In this document: one piece after another, positions 27,075-36,203 of the stretch
How positions within the stretch are numbered: the first letter of the stretch is position 1
Layout of the letters: every line of letters begins with the position of its first letter
NCBI GenBank assembly: GCA_019695035.1
Contig: JAIBAU010000022.1
Location: forward strand, 1 to 41,997
DNA: 41,997 bases
Direction: 5' to 3'
Source of the DNA: Caulobacteraceae bacterium
GTDB taxonomy: Bacteria; Pseudomonadota; Alphaproteobacteria; Caulobacterales; Caulobacteraceae
The notes under the pieces: model-generated
Told to the model about the DNA's origin: nothing
The model's input: the letters and a program-made list of their open reading frames with translations, nothing else
Database searches by the model: none
Made by a program: the position numbers and the translations under genes

Positions 27075-27278
27075 GTGCGGACCGCAGGCATCCTCATGAT
27101 GATCATCGGCGCGGCGCTGGTCGCGGCGCCGTTCGTCCTGGTCGGGCTCTGCCTGCTCTCCGCCGAGGGGTTCAGGTCGGAGGACCCGCTAATCCTCGCG
27201 ATGTATGGACTGCTGGCCCTGATGGGTGCCGGGCTGCTGTTCACCGGCTATCGCATGGCGACATTCAGGCAGCCCTAG
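27075..27278 (+). CDS. Small two-helix membrane protein, unknown
   Basis: The 67-residue protein starts at GTG 27075, directly after the stop codon of the preceding gene. It has two hydrophobic segments (about 4-28 and 41-60) joined by a short polar loop (EGFRSEDP). It fits the end of the sigma/anti-sigma operon by spacing. I do not recognise it. Its stop codon overlaps that of the convergent PleC gene by 4 bp in a CTAG sequence. Confidence 0.6.
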   Translation: MRTAGILMMIIGAALVAAPFVLVGLCLLSAEGFRSEDPLILAMYGLLALMGAGLLFTGYRMATFRQP

Positions 27279-29743
27279 GCGGCGCGCTCGACCCGCGCCT
27301 CGTCCCCTTCGCCCGCCTGGCGGACCGGGAGGAAGACGCTGACGGTCGTGCCGTGGCCGGGTTCGCTCTGGAAGTCGATGCGCCCCCCGTGCATCTCGAT
27401 CAGGGACTTGGTGAGCGCCAGACCCAGGCCGGTGCCCTGCTGGGTCTTGGAATGCTGGCTCTCGATCTGCTCAAAAGGTTGGGCGAGGCGGGTGATATCC
27501 TCGGCCGAAATGCCGATCCCGGAATCGCGGACCGAGAGCCGGACCTCGTCCCCGAGGGCGGCGCTCAGCACCGTGACCTGACCGCCGCGGGGGGTGAACT
27601 TGACGGCGTTGGACAAGAGGTTGAGCAGGATCTGCTTCACGGCGCGATAGTCGGCCTCGACCTCGGGAAGCGGCGCCAGTTCGGCCTTCAGTTCGAGGCC
27701 GGCGGCCTCGGCGCGATTGTGCATCAGTCGAACCGCGTCTTCCACGCAGTCCTCCAGCGCCACCGGCTCGAAGCTCATGCTCATCTTGCCGGCCTCGATC
27801 TTGGCCATGTCGAGAATATCGTTGATCAGCGCCAGCAGGTGCTGGCCCGAGTTCAGGATATCCTTGGCGTATTCGGCGTAGCGCTTGTCGCCCACCGGCC
27901 CGAACATCTCGGTGACCATGATCTCCGAGAAGCCGTTGATGGCGTTCAGCGGCGTGCGTAGCTCGTGGCTCATGTTGGCCAGGAACTCGGACTTGGCCCG
28001 GTTGGCGCTCTCGGCTCGCACCTTGGCGGTCTCGTATTTGCGGGCCAGGAGGGCCAGTTCGCTCTGGCTCTGCTCCAGCCGGGCGACCATGGCCTGCAGC
28101 TGTTCTTCGTTGCGCCGCCGCGCGTCCTCCTGAAGCTTGATGGCGGTGATGTCCGCCGCCGTCATCACGGCCCCGCCGTCGGCGGTCCGACGCTCGGAAA
28201 TCTGCAGCCACCGGCCGTCGTTCAACTCGGCCTCGATGACGCCGGGCTGGGCGTTGGGGGCCGGCGCCTCCTGCTTGATCGCCAGGCGAGCGATCTTGCC
28301 GATCTCCGTCTTCGGGGCGCCGGGACGCACAGCCCGGGGGTCCATGTCGAACCATTCGCGGAAGTTCTGGTTGGACAGGCGCAGTCGACCGCGCCGGTCC
28401 CACAGGACGAATGCTTCGGAGACGCTCTCGATGGCGTCCCGCAGGCGATTTTCGGCCGTGACCGCGCGCGCCTGGGCGTTGCGCTCCTCGGTGACGTCGA
28501 GGGCCACCCCGACGATGCGGTCGAAGCCGTCCCCCCGGCGATCACCCAGCGACTGGCCGCGGGCGTCGATCCAGGTCGAACGACCGTCCCTGTGAGGGCT
28601 GCGGAAGGACACGTCGAAGGCGCCATAGAGGGCCGCCGAGCGAAGCGCCCCCAAGACCTTCTGCCGATCCGGCTCGGCCACCCGGCTCAGCATGGCGTCG
28701 CCGCTGACCACGCCGCCCTCGGCCCATCCCAGCATGGCCGCCATGACATCGGAGACGAACACCTCGTCGCGCTTGAGATCCCATTCCCAGACGCCGCAAC
28801 GGGCCGCTTCGACGGCGGTGCGGAACCGCTTCTCGGTCTCGGTGAAGTCCGCCCGGGCCGACGCCGCGCGCCGAGCCTGCAGCCAGAGCAACAGCGAGAG
28901 GATCGCCCCGACCGCGAGAGGACCGGCGATCAGCAGCACGGTCGACAGCATCGAGGCCGCTCCGCCTACCGCACTCGGCGCCGGGCCGGCCGAGACGGCA
29001 TAGAGCCCGCCCGCCACGGGCGTGACGGCAGCGACCATGGCTGCGCCGTCGCCCGTCTTCACGTTCAGTCGGGTCCCGTCGGAGGCGGCCGTCCTGAGGG
29101 CCTTCGTCCCGGCCCCGATCCCAAGCCCCACCAGGGCGGGGTTGCTGGAGGCCAGCACGAGTCCGTCGCGCCCGACGATGGCCGACCATCCCTCCGAAGG
29201 CCCCACCGCGAGGGCGTCGCCGAACTGGAGGGCGCCTACCAGGCGCAGGGGTTCGTCGGACGCGGCGACGACGGTCCAGCGGGAGCCTGGCGCGGCGGTG
29301 AAAACGCCCGCCCGGGCGCTCCGCCAGGGGGCGTTCTCGGCCTCGCCGGCCACGGAGAGCGCGCCGCGGGGGCCGACGACCGCGACCGCCTTCAGCGCCG
29401 GCGCCGCCTTCAGGGCCGCCTCGGCGGCGTCCGCCGGCGCGGCGCTGCCACGACCCAGCAGGGTCTGGGACGCTGCAAGCGCGGCCCGTACCTGCGCCTG
29501 CTCGGCCGCGGCGCGGTCGGCCACCAGCGAAGCGCTCTCGACCAGGGCGGGGTCCAGGGCGTCGCCCGCCCGGCGGGGGTCCACGTCAAGCCGATCAACG
29601 AAGAACAGGGTGTAGGCGGCCAGGGCCAGGGCGGTGACGAGCACGGTGATGCGCACCCAGCCGGGGACCACGTCCCCCAGCCTGCGGCGCACGTCTTCCT
29701 CGATGACGCGCGGCGTGTCGCTGACGTCGCGGCCGGAACTCAA
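27275..29743 (-). CDS. pleC: PleC-type hybrid-free PAS sensor histidine kinase/phosphatase
   Basis: The 822-residue kinase has two membrane helices (about 31-50 and 265-288) around a periplasmic domain, then two PAS domains (about 301-420 and 430-540). A coiled coil leads to the HisKA motif FLANMSHELRTPLNAINGF, phosphoacceptor His593, and an ATPase domain with NLLSNAVKFTPRGG, DSGIGIS and GTGLGLALT. The layout, length and HisKA sequence match PleC, which acts on DivK and PleD in Caulobacter cell polarity and cell cycle. DivJ is the main look-alike but has more N-terminal helices. The start is TTG 29743 with a weak GGGG site. It converges on the ECF operon. Confidence 0.8.
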   Translation of the reverse strand: MSSGRDVSDTPRVIEEDVRRRLGDVVPGWVRITVLVTALALAAYTLFFVDRLDVDPRRAGDALDPALVESASLVADRAAAEQAQVRAALAASQTLLGRGSAAPADAAEAALKAAPALKAVAVVGPRGALSVAGEAENAPWRSARAGVFTAAPGSRWTVVAASDEPLRLVGALQFGDALAVGPSEGWSAIVGRDGLVLASSNPALVGLGIGAGTKALRTAASDGTRLNVKTGDGAAMVAAVTPVAGGLYAVSAGPAPSAVGGAASMLSTVLLIAGPLAVGAILSLLLWLQARRAASARADFTETEKRFRTAVEAARCGVWEWDLKRDEVFVSDVMAAMLGWAEGGVVSGDAMLSRVAEPDRQKVLGALRSAALYGAFDVSFRSPHRDGRSTWIDARGQSLGDRRGDGFDRIVGVALDVTEERNAQARAVTAENRLRDAIESVSEAFVLWDRRGRLRLSNQNFREWFDMDPRAVRPGAPKTEIGKIARLAIKQEAPAPNAQPGVIEAELNDGRWLQISERRTADGGAVMTAADITAIKLQEDARRRNEEQLQAMVARLEQSQSELALLARKYETAKVRAESANRAKSEFLANMSHELRTPLNAINGFSEIMVTEMFGPVGDKRYAEYAKDILNSGQHLLALINDILDMAKIEAGKMSMSFEPVALEDCVEDAVRLMHNRAEAAGLELKAELAPLPEVEADYRAVKQILLNLLSNAVKFTPRGGQVTVLSAALGDEVRLSVRDSGIGISAEDITRLAQPFEQIESQHSKTQQGTGLGLALTKSLIEMHGGRIDFQSEPGHGTTVSVFLPVRQAGEGDEARVERAA

Positions 29744-29845
29744 AGCCGGTCACCCCTTTGATGCGATTCACCCGGTGACGTGGGAGCCTAAGCTGCTTCG
29801 CGCGGGTGTCGAATGGTCAAAGTCGCCCGGACGGACGATCCGCCA

Positions 29846-32473
29846 TCACGTCTGAAGCGCCTTGGCGGCCAGTTCGAGCACGTTCTTGGACAGACCCTTG
29901 TGCTTCTTGATGCGCTCGAGCTGTTCACGCATGAGCGCGCCCAGCTCCGGGGTGTAGCGTCGCCATTGGCCGAGGGGCTCCAGCAGTCTCGCCGCCGTCA
30001 TGGGGTTGAGCGCGTCGACCATTAGGATCTGGTCCGCCAGGAACCGGTAGCCGGAGCCGTCGGGTTCGTGGAAACGGGCTGGGTTGAAGCTGGAGAACGT
30101 CTGCACCAGGGCGCGCAGGCGATTGGGGTTCTTCGCATCGAAGGCGGGGTGGGCCGTCAGGGCAAGGACCCGGCCGAGGGCGCCCGCTTCGGGCGACCGG
30201 GCCTGGATCGCGAACCACTTGTCCAGTACCTGGGGTTCGTCCTTCCAGCGCTCATAGAAGTCGGAAAGAGCGCTGTCCCAAGGCGCTTCGCCGAGTTGCA
30301 TCAGGGCGCCCAGCCCGCCCATGGCGTCGGTCATGTTGGCCGCGCCGGCATAGTGGGCCGAGGCTCGGGCCGCGGTGGCCGCCGCCGGCTCGGCCGCCAG
30401 CATCTCGAGCGCGGCGTTGCGCAGGGCGCGGCGGCCGGCCTGCGCGGCGTCGGGCGAGAAGGGGCCGCTGTCCGCCATCTCGTCATGCAGTCGTTCCAGC
30501 GTCTCGCGCAGGCCGATGGCGATGGTGCGCCGCAAGGCTTCGCGGGCGGCGTGAATCGCCGCGGGGTCCGCCGGGGTCATGACCATGGCGAGGTCGCCCT
30601 CGCTCGGCAGCTGCAGCAGCAGGGCCTTGAAGGCGGGCTCCGAAGACTGGTCCGAGAGCGCCCGCCCGACGGCCGAGGCATAGGCGCGTTCGGAATCCTC
30701 GTCGGGGGCGCCGGCGGCGCGCGCCAGGATCAGCTCCCGGGCCAGGTCTTGCCCCGCCTCCCATCGGTTGAAGAGGTCGGAGTCGGCGGCGAGGCGGATG
30801 AAGCGGTGCGCCTCGGGCGCGTCCGTCGACAGGGTGACGGGAGCCGAGAAGCCGCGCAGCGCCGAGAGCACCGGCGGCCGGTCAACCTCGGCCAGACGAA
30901 CGCGCATCTCAGCCTGGTCCAGGACGATGACGGTCTCCTCGACAGTGCGATCGTTGCCGGTGGTGCGGAAGGTCTGAACGCGGCCGTCTTCGTCCAGCAG
31001 GCCCAGGCGGACGGGGACAGGGACGCAATCCTTGCGGGGTTGGCCGGGCGTCGGCCGCGTCGTCTGCGCCAGTCGCAGGTCCAGCGTCTTGGCGCGGGCG
31101 TCGTAGGCGCCCTCGATCCGCACCTCGGGCGTGCCGGCCTGGCGGTACCAGGTGAAGAATCGGGAGAAATCCTTGCCCGTGACGTCGGCGAAGCACTGGA
31201 TGAAGGCCTCGACGGTGGTGGCGTGGCCGTCCCACTGCTCGAAGTAGCGGTCCATGCCCCGACGGAAATCCCGGTCGCCCACGAGCACCTTGAGCATGCG
31301 GATCAGTTCGGACCCCTTCTCATACACGGTGGCTGTGTAGAAGTTGTCGATCTTCAGATACTTGTCGGGCCGGACCGGGTGGGCCAGCGGCCCCGCGTCT
31401 TCTGCGAACTGGCGCATGCGCAGGGCGCGGACGTCCTTGATGCGCTGCACGGCCGGATCCCGCATGTCGGCGGAGAAGCCCTGGTCGCGGAAGACGGTCA
31501 GGCCTTCCTTGAGACACAGCTGGAACCAGTCGCGGCAGGTGATGCGGTTGCCCGTCCAGTTGTGGAAGTACTCGTGCGCCACCACGCTCTCGATGCGTTC
31601 GAAGTCGAGGTCGGTCGCGGTCTCGGGGTCGGCCAGCAGCAGCGAGCTGTTGAAGATGTTGAGGCCCTTGTTCTCCATCGCTCCGAAATTGAAGTCGCGC
31701 ACGGCGACGATCATGAACAGGTCGAGGTCGTATTCACGCCCGTAGGTCTCCTCGTCCCACTTCATCGAGCGCTTCAGGGCGTCCATGGCGTAGGTGGCGC
31801 GCGAGGCCATCCCGGGATCGACGTAGATGCGCAGGTCGATGGACCGTCCGCTCATGGTGACGAAGCTGTCCTTCAGCTCGTCCAGCTCGCCGGCCACCAG
31901 GGCGAACAGGTAGCAGGGCTTGGGGAAGGGGTCGTTCCATACGGCGTAGTGGCGGCCGTCCTCCAGCTCGCCGGCTTCGACGAGATTGCCATTGGCCAGC
32001 AGTCGGGGAGCGGCCGTCCGGTCGGCCTCGATCCGCACGGTGTAGCGGGCGAGGACGTCGGGGCGGTCCATGAACCAGGTGATCTTGCGGAAGCCTTCGG
32101 CCTCGCATTGGGTGCAGTAGCGGCCCCCCGACATGTAGAGGCCTTCGAGGAAGGTGTTGTTCGCCGGATCGATGTCGACCTCGGTCTCCAGCACGAAGGC
32201 GTCCGGCAGCCCGTCCAGGGTCAGGCCTTCAGGCGTGATCGTGTAGCCGCCGTCGCCGAGGGGCTCGCCGTCGATGGCGAAGGACACCGGGTGAAGCCGT
32301 TCGCCGTTCAGGAACAGGGCGTCGGCGTTGTCGCCGTTCCGCCGGATCGCCAGTTTCGCGACCACCCGCGTGGCGTTCGGCTCGAGCCGGAAGGTCAGGT
32401 CGACGGTGTCAATGAGGAAGGACGGCGGGCTGTAGTCGGCCAGCTTTATGGGCTTGGGAGTCTCGGTGCGCAT
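29846..32473 (-). CDS. pepN: Aminopeptidase N (M1 family)
   Basis: The 875-residue zinc peptidase removes N-terminal residues from peptides in the cytosol. It has no signal peptide. The exopeptidase motif GAMEN (264-268) and the zinc motif HEYFH (300-304) with the third ligand Glu323 (LKEGLTVFRDQ) are intact. The length and the C-terminal helical domain match E. coli PepN. I chose ATG 32473, which has AGGAGAGAGC just upstream; a longer in-frame extension to 32815 would add a basic, Ser/Arg-rich stretch unlike the family. It is divergent from the 32613 gene with 139 bp between. Confidence 0.94.
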   Translation of the reverse strand: MRTETPKPIKLADYSPPSFLIDTVDLTFRLEPNATRVVAKLAIRRNGDNADALFLNGERLHPVSFAIDGEPLGDGGYTITPEGLTLDGLPDAFVLETEVDIDPANNTFLEGLYMSGGRYCTQCEAEGFRKITWFMDRPDVLARYTVRIEADRTAAPRLLANGNLVEAGELEDGRHYAVWNDPFPKPCYLFALVAGELDELKDSFVTMSGRSIDLRIYVDPGMASRATYAMDALKRSMKWDEETYGREYDLDLFMIVAVRDFNFGAMENKGLNIFNSSLLLADPETATDLDFERIESVVAHEYFHNWTGNRITCRDWFQLCLKEGLTVFRDQGFSADMRDPAVQRIKDVRALRMRQFAEDAGPLAHPVRPDKYLKIDNFYTATVYEKGSELIRMLKVLVGDRDFRRGMDRYFEQWDGHATTVEAFIQCFADVTGKDFSRFFTWYRQAGTPEVRIEGAYDARAKTLDLRLAQTTRPTPGQPRKDCVPVPVRLGLLDEDGRVQTFRTTGNDRTVEETVIVLDQAEMRVRLAEVDRPPVLSALRGFSAPVTLSTDAPEAHRFIRLAADSDLFNRWEAGQDLARELILARAAGAPDEDSERAYASAVGRALSDQSSEPAFKALLLQLPSEGDLAMVMTPADPAAIHAAREALRRTIAIGLRETLERLHDEMADSGPFSPDAAQAGRRALRNAALEMLAAEPAAATAARASAHYAGAANMTDAMGGLGALMQLGEAPWDSALSDFYERWKDEPQVLDKWFAIQARSPEAGALGRVLALTAHPAFDAKNPNRLRALVQTFSSFNPARFHEPDGSGYRFLADQILMVDALNPMTAARLLEPLGQWRRYTPELGALMREQLERIKKHKGLSKNVLELAAKALQT

Positions 32474-32612
32474 GCTCTCTCCTGAGGCGAAAACACCTAG
32501 AGGTTCGCGGGCCGGCTTTCCAGCGTAACCCGCGCGTCCCGCGCTGGAGCAGACGTCCTTTGCGCTTGAGGCCCATTCGGGCGACGATGGGTGTTCGTGG
32601 GGAGGACGCGCG

Positions 32613-33485
32613 GTGGCGTTGAATGCATTGCTCCTGGTTTTGGGACTGGTGTCCTCGGGACCGGATTCGGCGGGCTCGGTCGTCGCTCCGCGGGAGCCGA
32701 CGACGGAGGAGCGGCCCGCCATCTCGGCCGGGTGCCGGGATAGCCTGGACCGGGAATGGGCCGCCCTGGTGGCCAGCCGCGACGACGCCACATCGGTCGC
32801 CCGGCTCGAGACCATGGAGCGGGCCTGCGCCGCCGACCGCGAGGCGCGGGGCCTGCTCTACGCCTTCCATGCGGAACTCGACCTGCGCGCGGGCCGGTAC
32901 GCCGAGGGCGTGCGGCGCATGGAGTCCTCGGGCCTGCGCGAGGACGACATTGTCTGGCCCACCAGTCGCTGGACCTACCTCGCGCTGACCGAGATGACCG
33001 GGGATGCGGTCCGGTTCCGCCAAGTGCGGGATGAGCTGCTGGCGGTGCATGACCGGGCCCTGCAGAGCCATCCGCGACACCATATGCGCAAGGTCGAGCA
33101 TTTCGAGACCGCCTACGCGGCGGTCGACGCCTACGAGGGCGAGGCGAAGCAGGGTCTGTTTGCGCGATCCATCGTCTTCGTGGCGTCGCCTCGCAACGGC
33201 GGCATGCCGGTGACCCTGACGGTGACGCGAAGCCTGGGCGTGGAGTCGATACTCGGCGGCAAGCCGGCCTACTTCTTCGATCTCTATCCCTGCGACGGCC
33301 ACGCCACCCTCGCCGGGGGCGGTTCCCGTCAGCCGACCTATCGCGACGCCCGTCGCCGGGCCGCCGAGGTATTCGGCGACGCGGAGACCTTCCCGGCCTT
33401 TCAGCAGCGCGCCGAAATGCGTTTCTGCGCCTTCGAGTCCTACATGCTTCCCGGTTTCGACCCCGAGGAGGAGGACCGGCGTTAG
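32613..33485 (+). CDS. Unrecognised exported protein
   Basis: The 290-residue protein starts at GTG 32613 with GGAGG 7 nt upstream. A short hydrophobic N-terminus (ALNALLLVLGLVSSG) looks like a signal peptide. The body (about 40-160) is helical and may form TPR-like helix pairs (AELDLRAGRYAEGVRRME). The C-terminal half is more beta-rich (about 175-250, ARSIVFVASPRNGGMPVTL). It has four cysteines in all, at GCRDS, ERACAA, YPCDG and RFCAF, some of which could pair outside the cytosol. I do not recognise a family. Its stop codon overlaps that of the convergent dehydrogenase gene. Confidence 0.7.
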   Translation: MALNALLLVLGLVSSGPDSAGSVVAPREPTTEERPAISAGCRDSLDREWAALVASRDDATSVARLETMERACAADREARGLLYAFHAELDLRAGRYAEGVRRMESSGLREDDIVWPTSRWTYLALTEMTGDAVRFRQVRDELLAVHDRALQSHPRHHMRKVEHFETAYAAVDAYEGEAKQGLFARSIVFVASPRNGGMPVTLTVTRSLGVESILGGKPAYFFDLYPCDGHATLAGGGSRQPTYRDARRRAAEVFGDAETFPAFQQRAEMRFCAFESYMLPGFDPEEEDRR

Positions 33486-34891
33486 TCGGCCGCCGGATGG
33501 GCAGTGGGCAGGTCGGCAATCACCACGGTCTTGATGTTGCAGAACTCGAGCATGCCGTAGCGGGCGCATTCGCGTCCGTATCCCGAGTGCTTGACGCCTC
33601 CGAAGGGCAGGCGCGAGTTCGAGGCCACATTGGCGTTTACGAAGGCCATTCCAGCCTCCAGGTCCTCGGCGGCGATGCGCTCACCCCTCGACCGGTCCCC
33701 GGTCAGCACGCCCGAGCCAAGGCCGAATTCGCTGTCATTGGCGATGCGGATCGCGTCGGCTTCGTCCCGCGCCCGGATGACGGCGGCCACCGGTCCGAAG
33801 ATCTCATCGTCGTGGGCGGGCTGCCCGGGGCGCACATCGGCGAGCACGGTGGGCGGATACCAGGCGCCCGGCCTATCCGGGACGGCGCCGCCCAGCAGCA
33901 GGCGGGCGCCCGCGGCGATGCTGGCCTGGACCTGAGCGTGGACTTCGTCGCGCGCCTTTTTGCTGACCAGCGGACCGACCCGTGTTTCCTCGAGTTCGGG
34001 GTCGCCGGGGACGTAGGCGCTCATGGCCTCGACCAGGGCCGCCTCGAAGGCTTGCGCCACGGGTTCGACCACCACGAAGCGCTTCCCCGCCACACAGGAC
34101 TGACCGCCGTTGGTCATGCGGGCCGCGGCCGCGACCCGGGCGGCGGCGGCGATGTCTGCGTCCTCCAGGACGAGGTAGGCGTCCGACCCTCCCAGCTCGA
34201 GGACGCACTTCTTGAGCGCGGCGCCCGCCGCGGCGGCTACGGCCCGTCCTGCCGCGACCGAGCCTGTCAGGGTGACGGCGGCGACGCGGGGGTCGGCGAT
34301 CAGCGGTTCGACCTCCGCCCCCCCGATCAGCACGGTCCGGAAAACATCCTGCGGAAACCCGGCCTCGGCGAACACCTGCTCGATGGCGAGCGCGCAGCCC
34401 GGCACGTTCGAGGCGTGTTTCAGCACCGCCGCGTTCCCGGCCATGAGCGCCGGGGCGGCGAAACGGATGGCCTGCCAGAAGGGGAAGTTCCAGGGCATGA
34501 CGGCCAGCACGACGCCGAGGGGATTGAAGGTGACGAAGGCCTTCGGCCCACCGATATCCACTGCCTCGCGCGCCAGCAGCCCTGGTCCGTTGTCGGCGAA
34601 CCACTCGCAGTGCCCGGCGCACTTCTCGATTTCGGCACGGCCGTCGGCAAGGGTCTTGCCCATCTCCGCCGTCATCAGCCCGGCGAAGGCCTCACGCCGC
34701 CCGCGCAGGACGGCCGCTGCGCGGCGCAGCCAGTCGGCGCGCTGATCGAGCGAGGTCCGCCGGTAGGCCGACCAGGCGCCATGAACCTTGCCCAGGATAG
34801 CCGCGGCCTCCTCGGGCGTGTGTCCGTCGTAGGCGGGCCCGTCCGCACCCGTAGCCGGATTGACGGTGGTGAACTTGCCGGTGAGGGGCAT
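33482..34891 (-). CDS. NAD(P)-dependent semialdehyde dehydrogenase, succinate-semialdehyde type
   Basis: The 469-residue aldehyde dehydrogenase opens with NPATG and shows the NAD-binding segment PLGVVLAVMPWNFPFWQA and TLTGSVAAG. General base Glu232 is in LELGGSD and nucleophile Cys266 in NGGQSCVAGKRF. The sequence resembles the Sad/YneI group, which oxidises succinate or glutarate semialdehyde to the acid. The start ATG 34891 has GGAG 7 nt upstream. A second dehydrogenase (AmaB-like) lies about 1.3 kb to the right, so the pair may serve amino-acid breakdown. Exact substrate is not visible from sequence. Confidence 0.85.
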   Translation of the reverse strand: MPLTGKFTTVNPATGADGPAYDGHTPEEAAAILGKVHGAWSAYRRTSLDQRADWLRRAAAVLRGRREAFAGLMTAEMGKTLADGRAEIEKCAGHCEWFADNGPGLLAREAVDIGGPKAFVTFNPLGVVLAVMPWNFPFWQAIRFAAPALMAGNAAVLKHASNVPGCALAIEQVFAEAGFPQDVFRTVLIGGAEVEPLIADPRVAAVTLTGSVAAGRAVAAAAGAALKKCVLELGGSDAYLVLEDADIAAAARVAAAARMTNGGQSCVAGKRFVVVEPVAQAFEAALVEAMSAYVPGDPELEETRVGPLVSKKARDEVHAQVQASIAAGARLLLGGAVPDRPGAWYPPTVLADVRPGQPAHDDEIFGPVAAVIRARDEADAIRIANDSEFGLGSGVLTGDRSRGERIAAEDLEAGMAFVNANVASNSRLPFGGVKHSGYGRECARYGMLEFCNIKTVVIADLPTAHPAAD

Positions 34892-34956
34892 GGCGCGACT
34901 CCGGTGGAGACCGGCAAATGCGCCTGGGCCGCAGGCGGTTCAAGCGTGGCGCTGAA

Positions 34957-35535
34957 TTACTCCGCCGCGACCTGGGTCGGGTCCGCGTCGTCGCTCTCGG
35001 GAGGAGCCGCCGGTTGCAGCACGCTCTGCAGGAGGTGGGCGGCCTTGCGGGCGATGCCGATGACCGCCTGCGGCGCCTCGTCAGCGTCGTCCTCGACGTA
35101 GTTGACCAGTTCTTCGGCCAGCTTCATCAGGCGCGGCGCGTTCACGATGAGGCGCGCCTGCAGCTCCATCTTGTGGGGATCGCGGTCGTACTCGGCGCCG
35201 GGCACGCGCCATCCGCCCCAGTCGGTCGCATCCGTGACCACCACAGGATAGGTGCCCGGATAGGGGTGGTGGGGGCAGTCTTCGGGGGCTTGCCACTTGT
35301 TGCGGGCGCGCAGCAGCCGCCAGTCACCAGTCTCCAGCGAAGCGGCGGCCTCATCGACCCTTTCGGCCTGGAGTTCGGAGGCGTTGAACTCGCGTCCGAA
35401 GCCGCAGTCGTAGGTGATCCGGACGGGCTCGGCGAAACCCTTGGCCCAGACAGGGACCACCTTCTCGATCAGCGCCCAGGCGCCGACACACTCGACCCAG
35501 ACCCGCTGACCCTTCTGGAAATTCGCCTTGGCCAT
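34957..35535 (-). CDS. Uncharacterised protein with SH3-like N-terminus
   Basis: The 192-residue soluble protein begins MAKANFQKGQRVWVECVG, which looks like a small beta-barrel (SH3/KOW-like) entry. It continues with WGGWRVPGAEYDRDP and a helical C-terminus (about 130-175) that contains QARLIVNAPRLMKLAEEL. That last pattern resembles the ARLIAAAPELL motif common in small phage-related proteins. The tail is acidic. I chose ATG 35535, where the conserved-looking part begins; the upstream in-frame stretch is low-complexity. It ends about 65 bp before the dehydrogenase gene on the same strand. I cannot name a function. Confidence 0.7.
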   Translation of the reverse strand: MAKANFQKGQRVWVECVGAWALIEKVVPVWAKGFAEPVRITYDCGFGREFNASELQAERVDEAAASLETGDWRLLRARNKWQAPEDCPHHPYPGTYPVVVTDATDWGGWRVPGAEYDRDPHKMELQARLIVNAPRLMKLAEELVNYVEDDADEAPQAVIGIARKAAHLLQSVLQPAAPPESDDADPTQVAAE

Positions 35536-35704
35536 TCTGCCTGCCTTGTCGCCTGTTGGAGCGACATCTTGCGGGACAAGGGTTAGCGATTGGTTCGCCG
35601 GCGAGAGCGATGTCGCGGCGTCCCGCGATCCACCCGCTGAATCGACTTGAGCAACGGCGTTGTCGGAGTCATTGTCCGTCCGGTCTGCAGAACGAGGGTA
35701 TGTC

Positions 35705-36121
35705 ATGCCGCGTCGCTTCGATGGCGTCCTGCCGGAACGTCCGGCCGGGAGCGAGCTTCCCGATCGGCTGGGCGAGATCCTTCAGCGCGTGCTGAACCTG
35801 CCCGAGAAGCCCGTGGATATGGGATCCCTCTGGGCCCTCCTCCAGGAACAGTTTCCGCGACTGGGCCAGGGCCCTGTGAAGTTTGACGGCGGGCCTGTCC
35901 GTGACCACGCCCACTTCGGCGTCGGCCTGGGTCCCGAAGGGGTTCCCGGAGTGCAGAACTGGCACGACCTCAATCCCGACGCCGGGACGGACAAGGTCGC
36001 CCCGGCCAGCGACGCCGGAGGCGCGTGGCGCCACATCGAGGGGGAAGGCGAATTCCATCCCCACGCGGATCACTACAATTCCCAGGCGCTCTCGGCGCAC
36101 CCCGACTGGTTCCTACCCTAG
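35705..36121 (+). CDS. Uncharacterised small soluble protein
   Basis: The 138-residue protein starts at ATG 35705 with GAGGG a few bases upstream. It has no signal peptide or membrane helix. The sequence has a helical first half (PDRLGEILQRVLNLPEK) and a second half rich in Gly, Asp and His, including DHAHFGVGLGPEG, WHDLNPDAG and EFHPHADHYNSQA, with seven histidines that could bind a metal. I do not recognise a family. It is divergent from the SH3-like gene, with 169 bp between, and ends at a terminator. Confidence 0.65.
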   Translation: MPRRFDGVLPERPAGSELPDRLGEILQRVLNLPEKPVDMGSLWALLQEQFPRLGQGPVKFDGGPVRDHAHFGVGLGPEGVPGVQNWHDLNPDAGTDKVAPASDAGGAWRHIEGEGEFHPHADHYNSQALSAHPDWFLP

Positions 36122-36147
36122 ACGCCAGGGCGACTTTCGAGTTTCAG

Positions 36148-36177
36148 CGGCGGCCCTCCGGGCCGCCGTTTGCATTT
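36148..36177 (+). terminator. Intrinsic terminator
   Basis: CGGCGGCCC (36148-36156) pairs exactly with GGGCCGCCG (36160-36168) across a 3-nt loop and is followed by TTTGCATTT. It ends the transcript of the small soluble protein just 27 bp before the next start codon. Confidence 0.8.
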
Positions 36178-36203
36178 GACCTCCGGACCGCTAGAGCCGC
36201 TCG

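Noticed and set aside
30068..32485. Long plus-strand open frame opposite pepN
   Set aside because: PepN on the minus strand has intact zinc and exopeptidase motifs; the opposite frame is Gly/Val/Gln-rich and has no recognisable domain.
32474..32815. N-terminal extension of PepN to 32815
   Set aside because: The extra stretch is basic and Ser/Arg-rich, overlaps the divergent gene at 32613 and is unlike the M1 family; ATG 32473 has a strong ribosome binding site.
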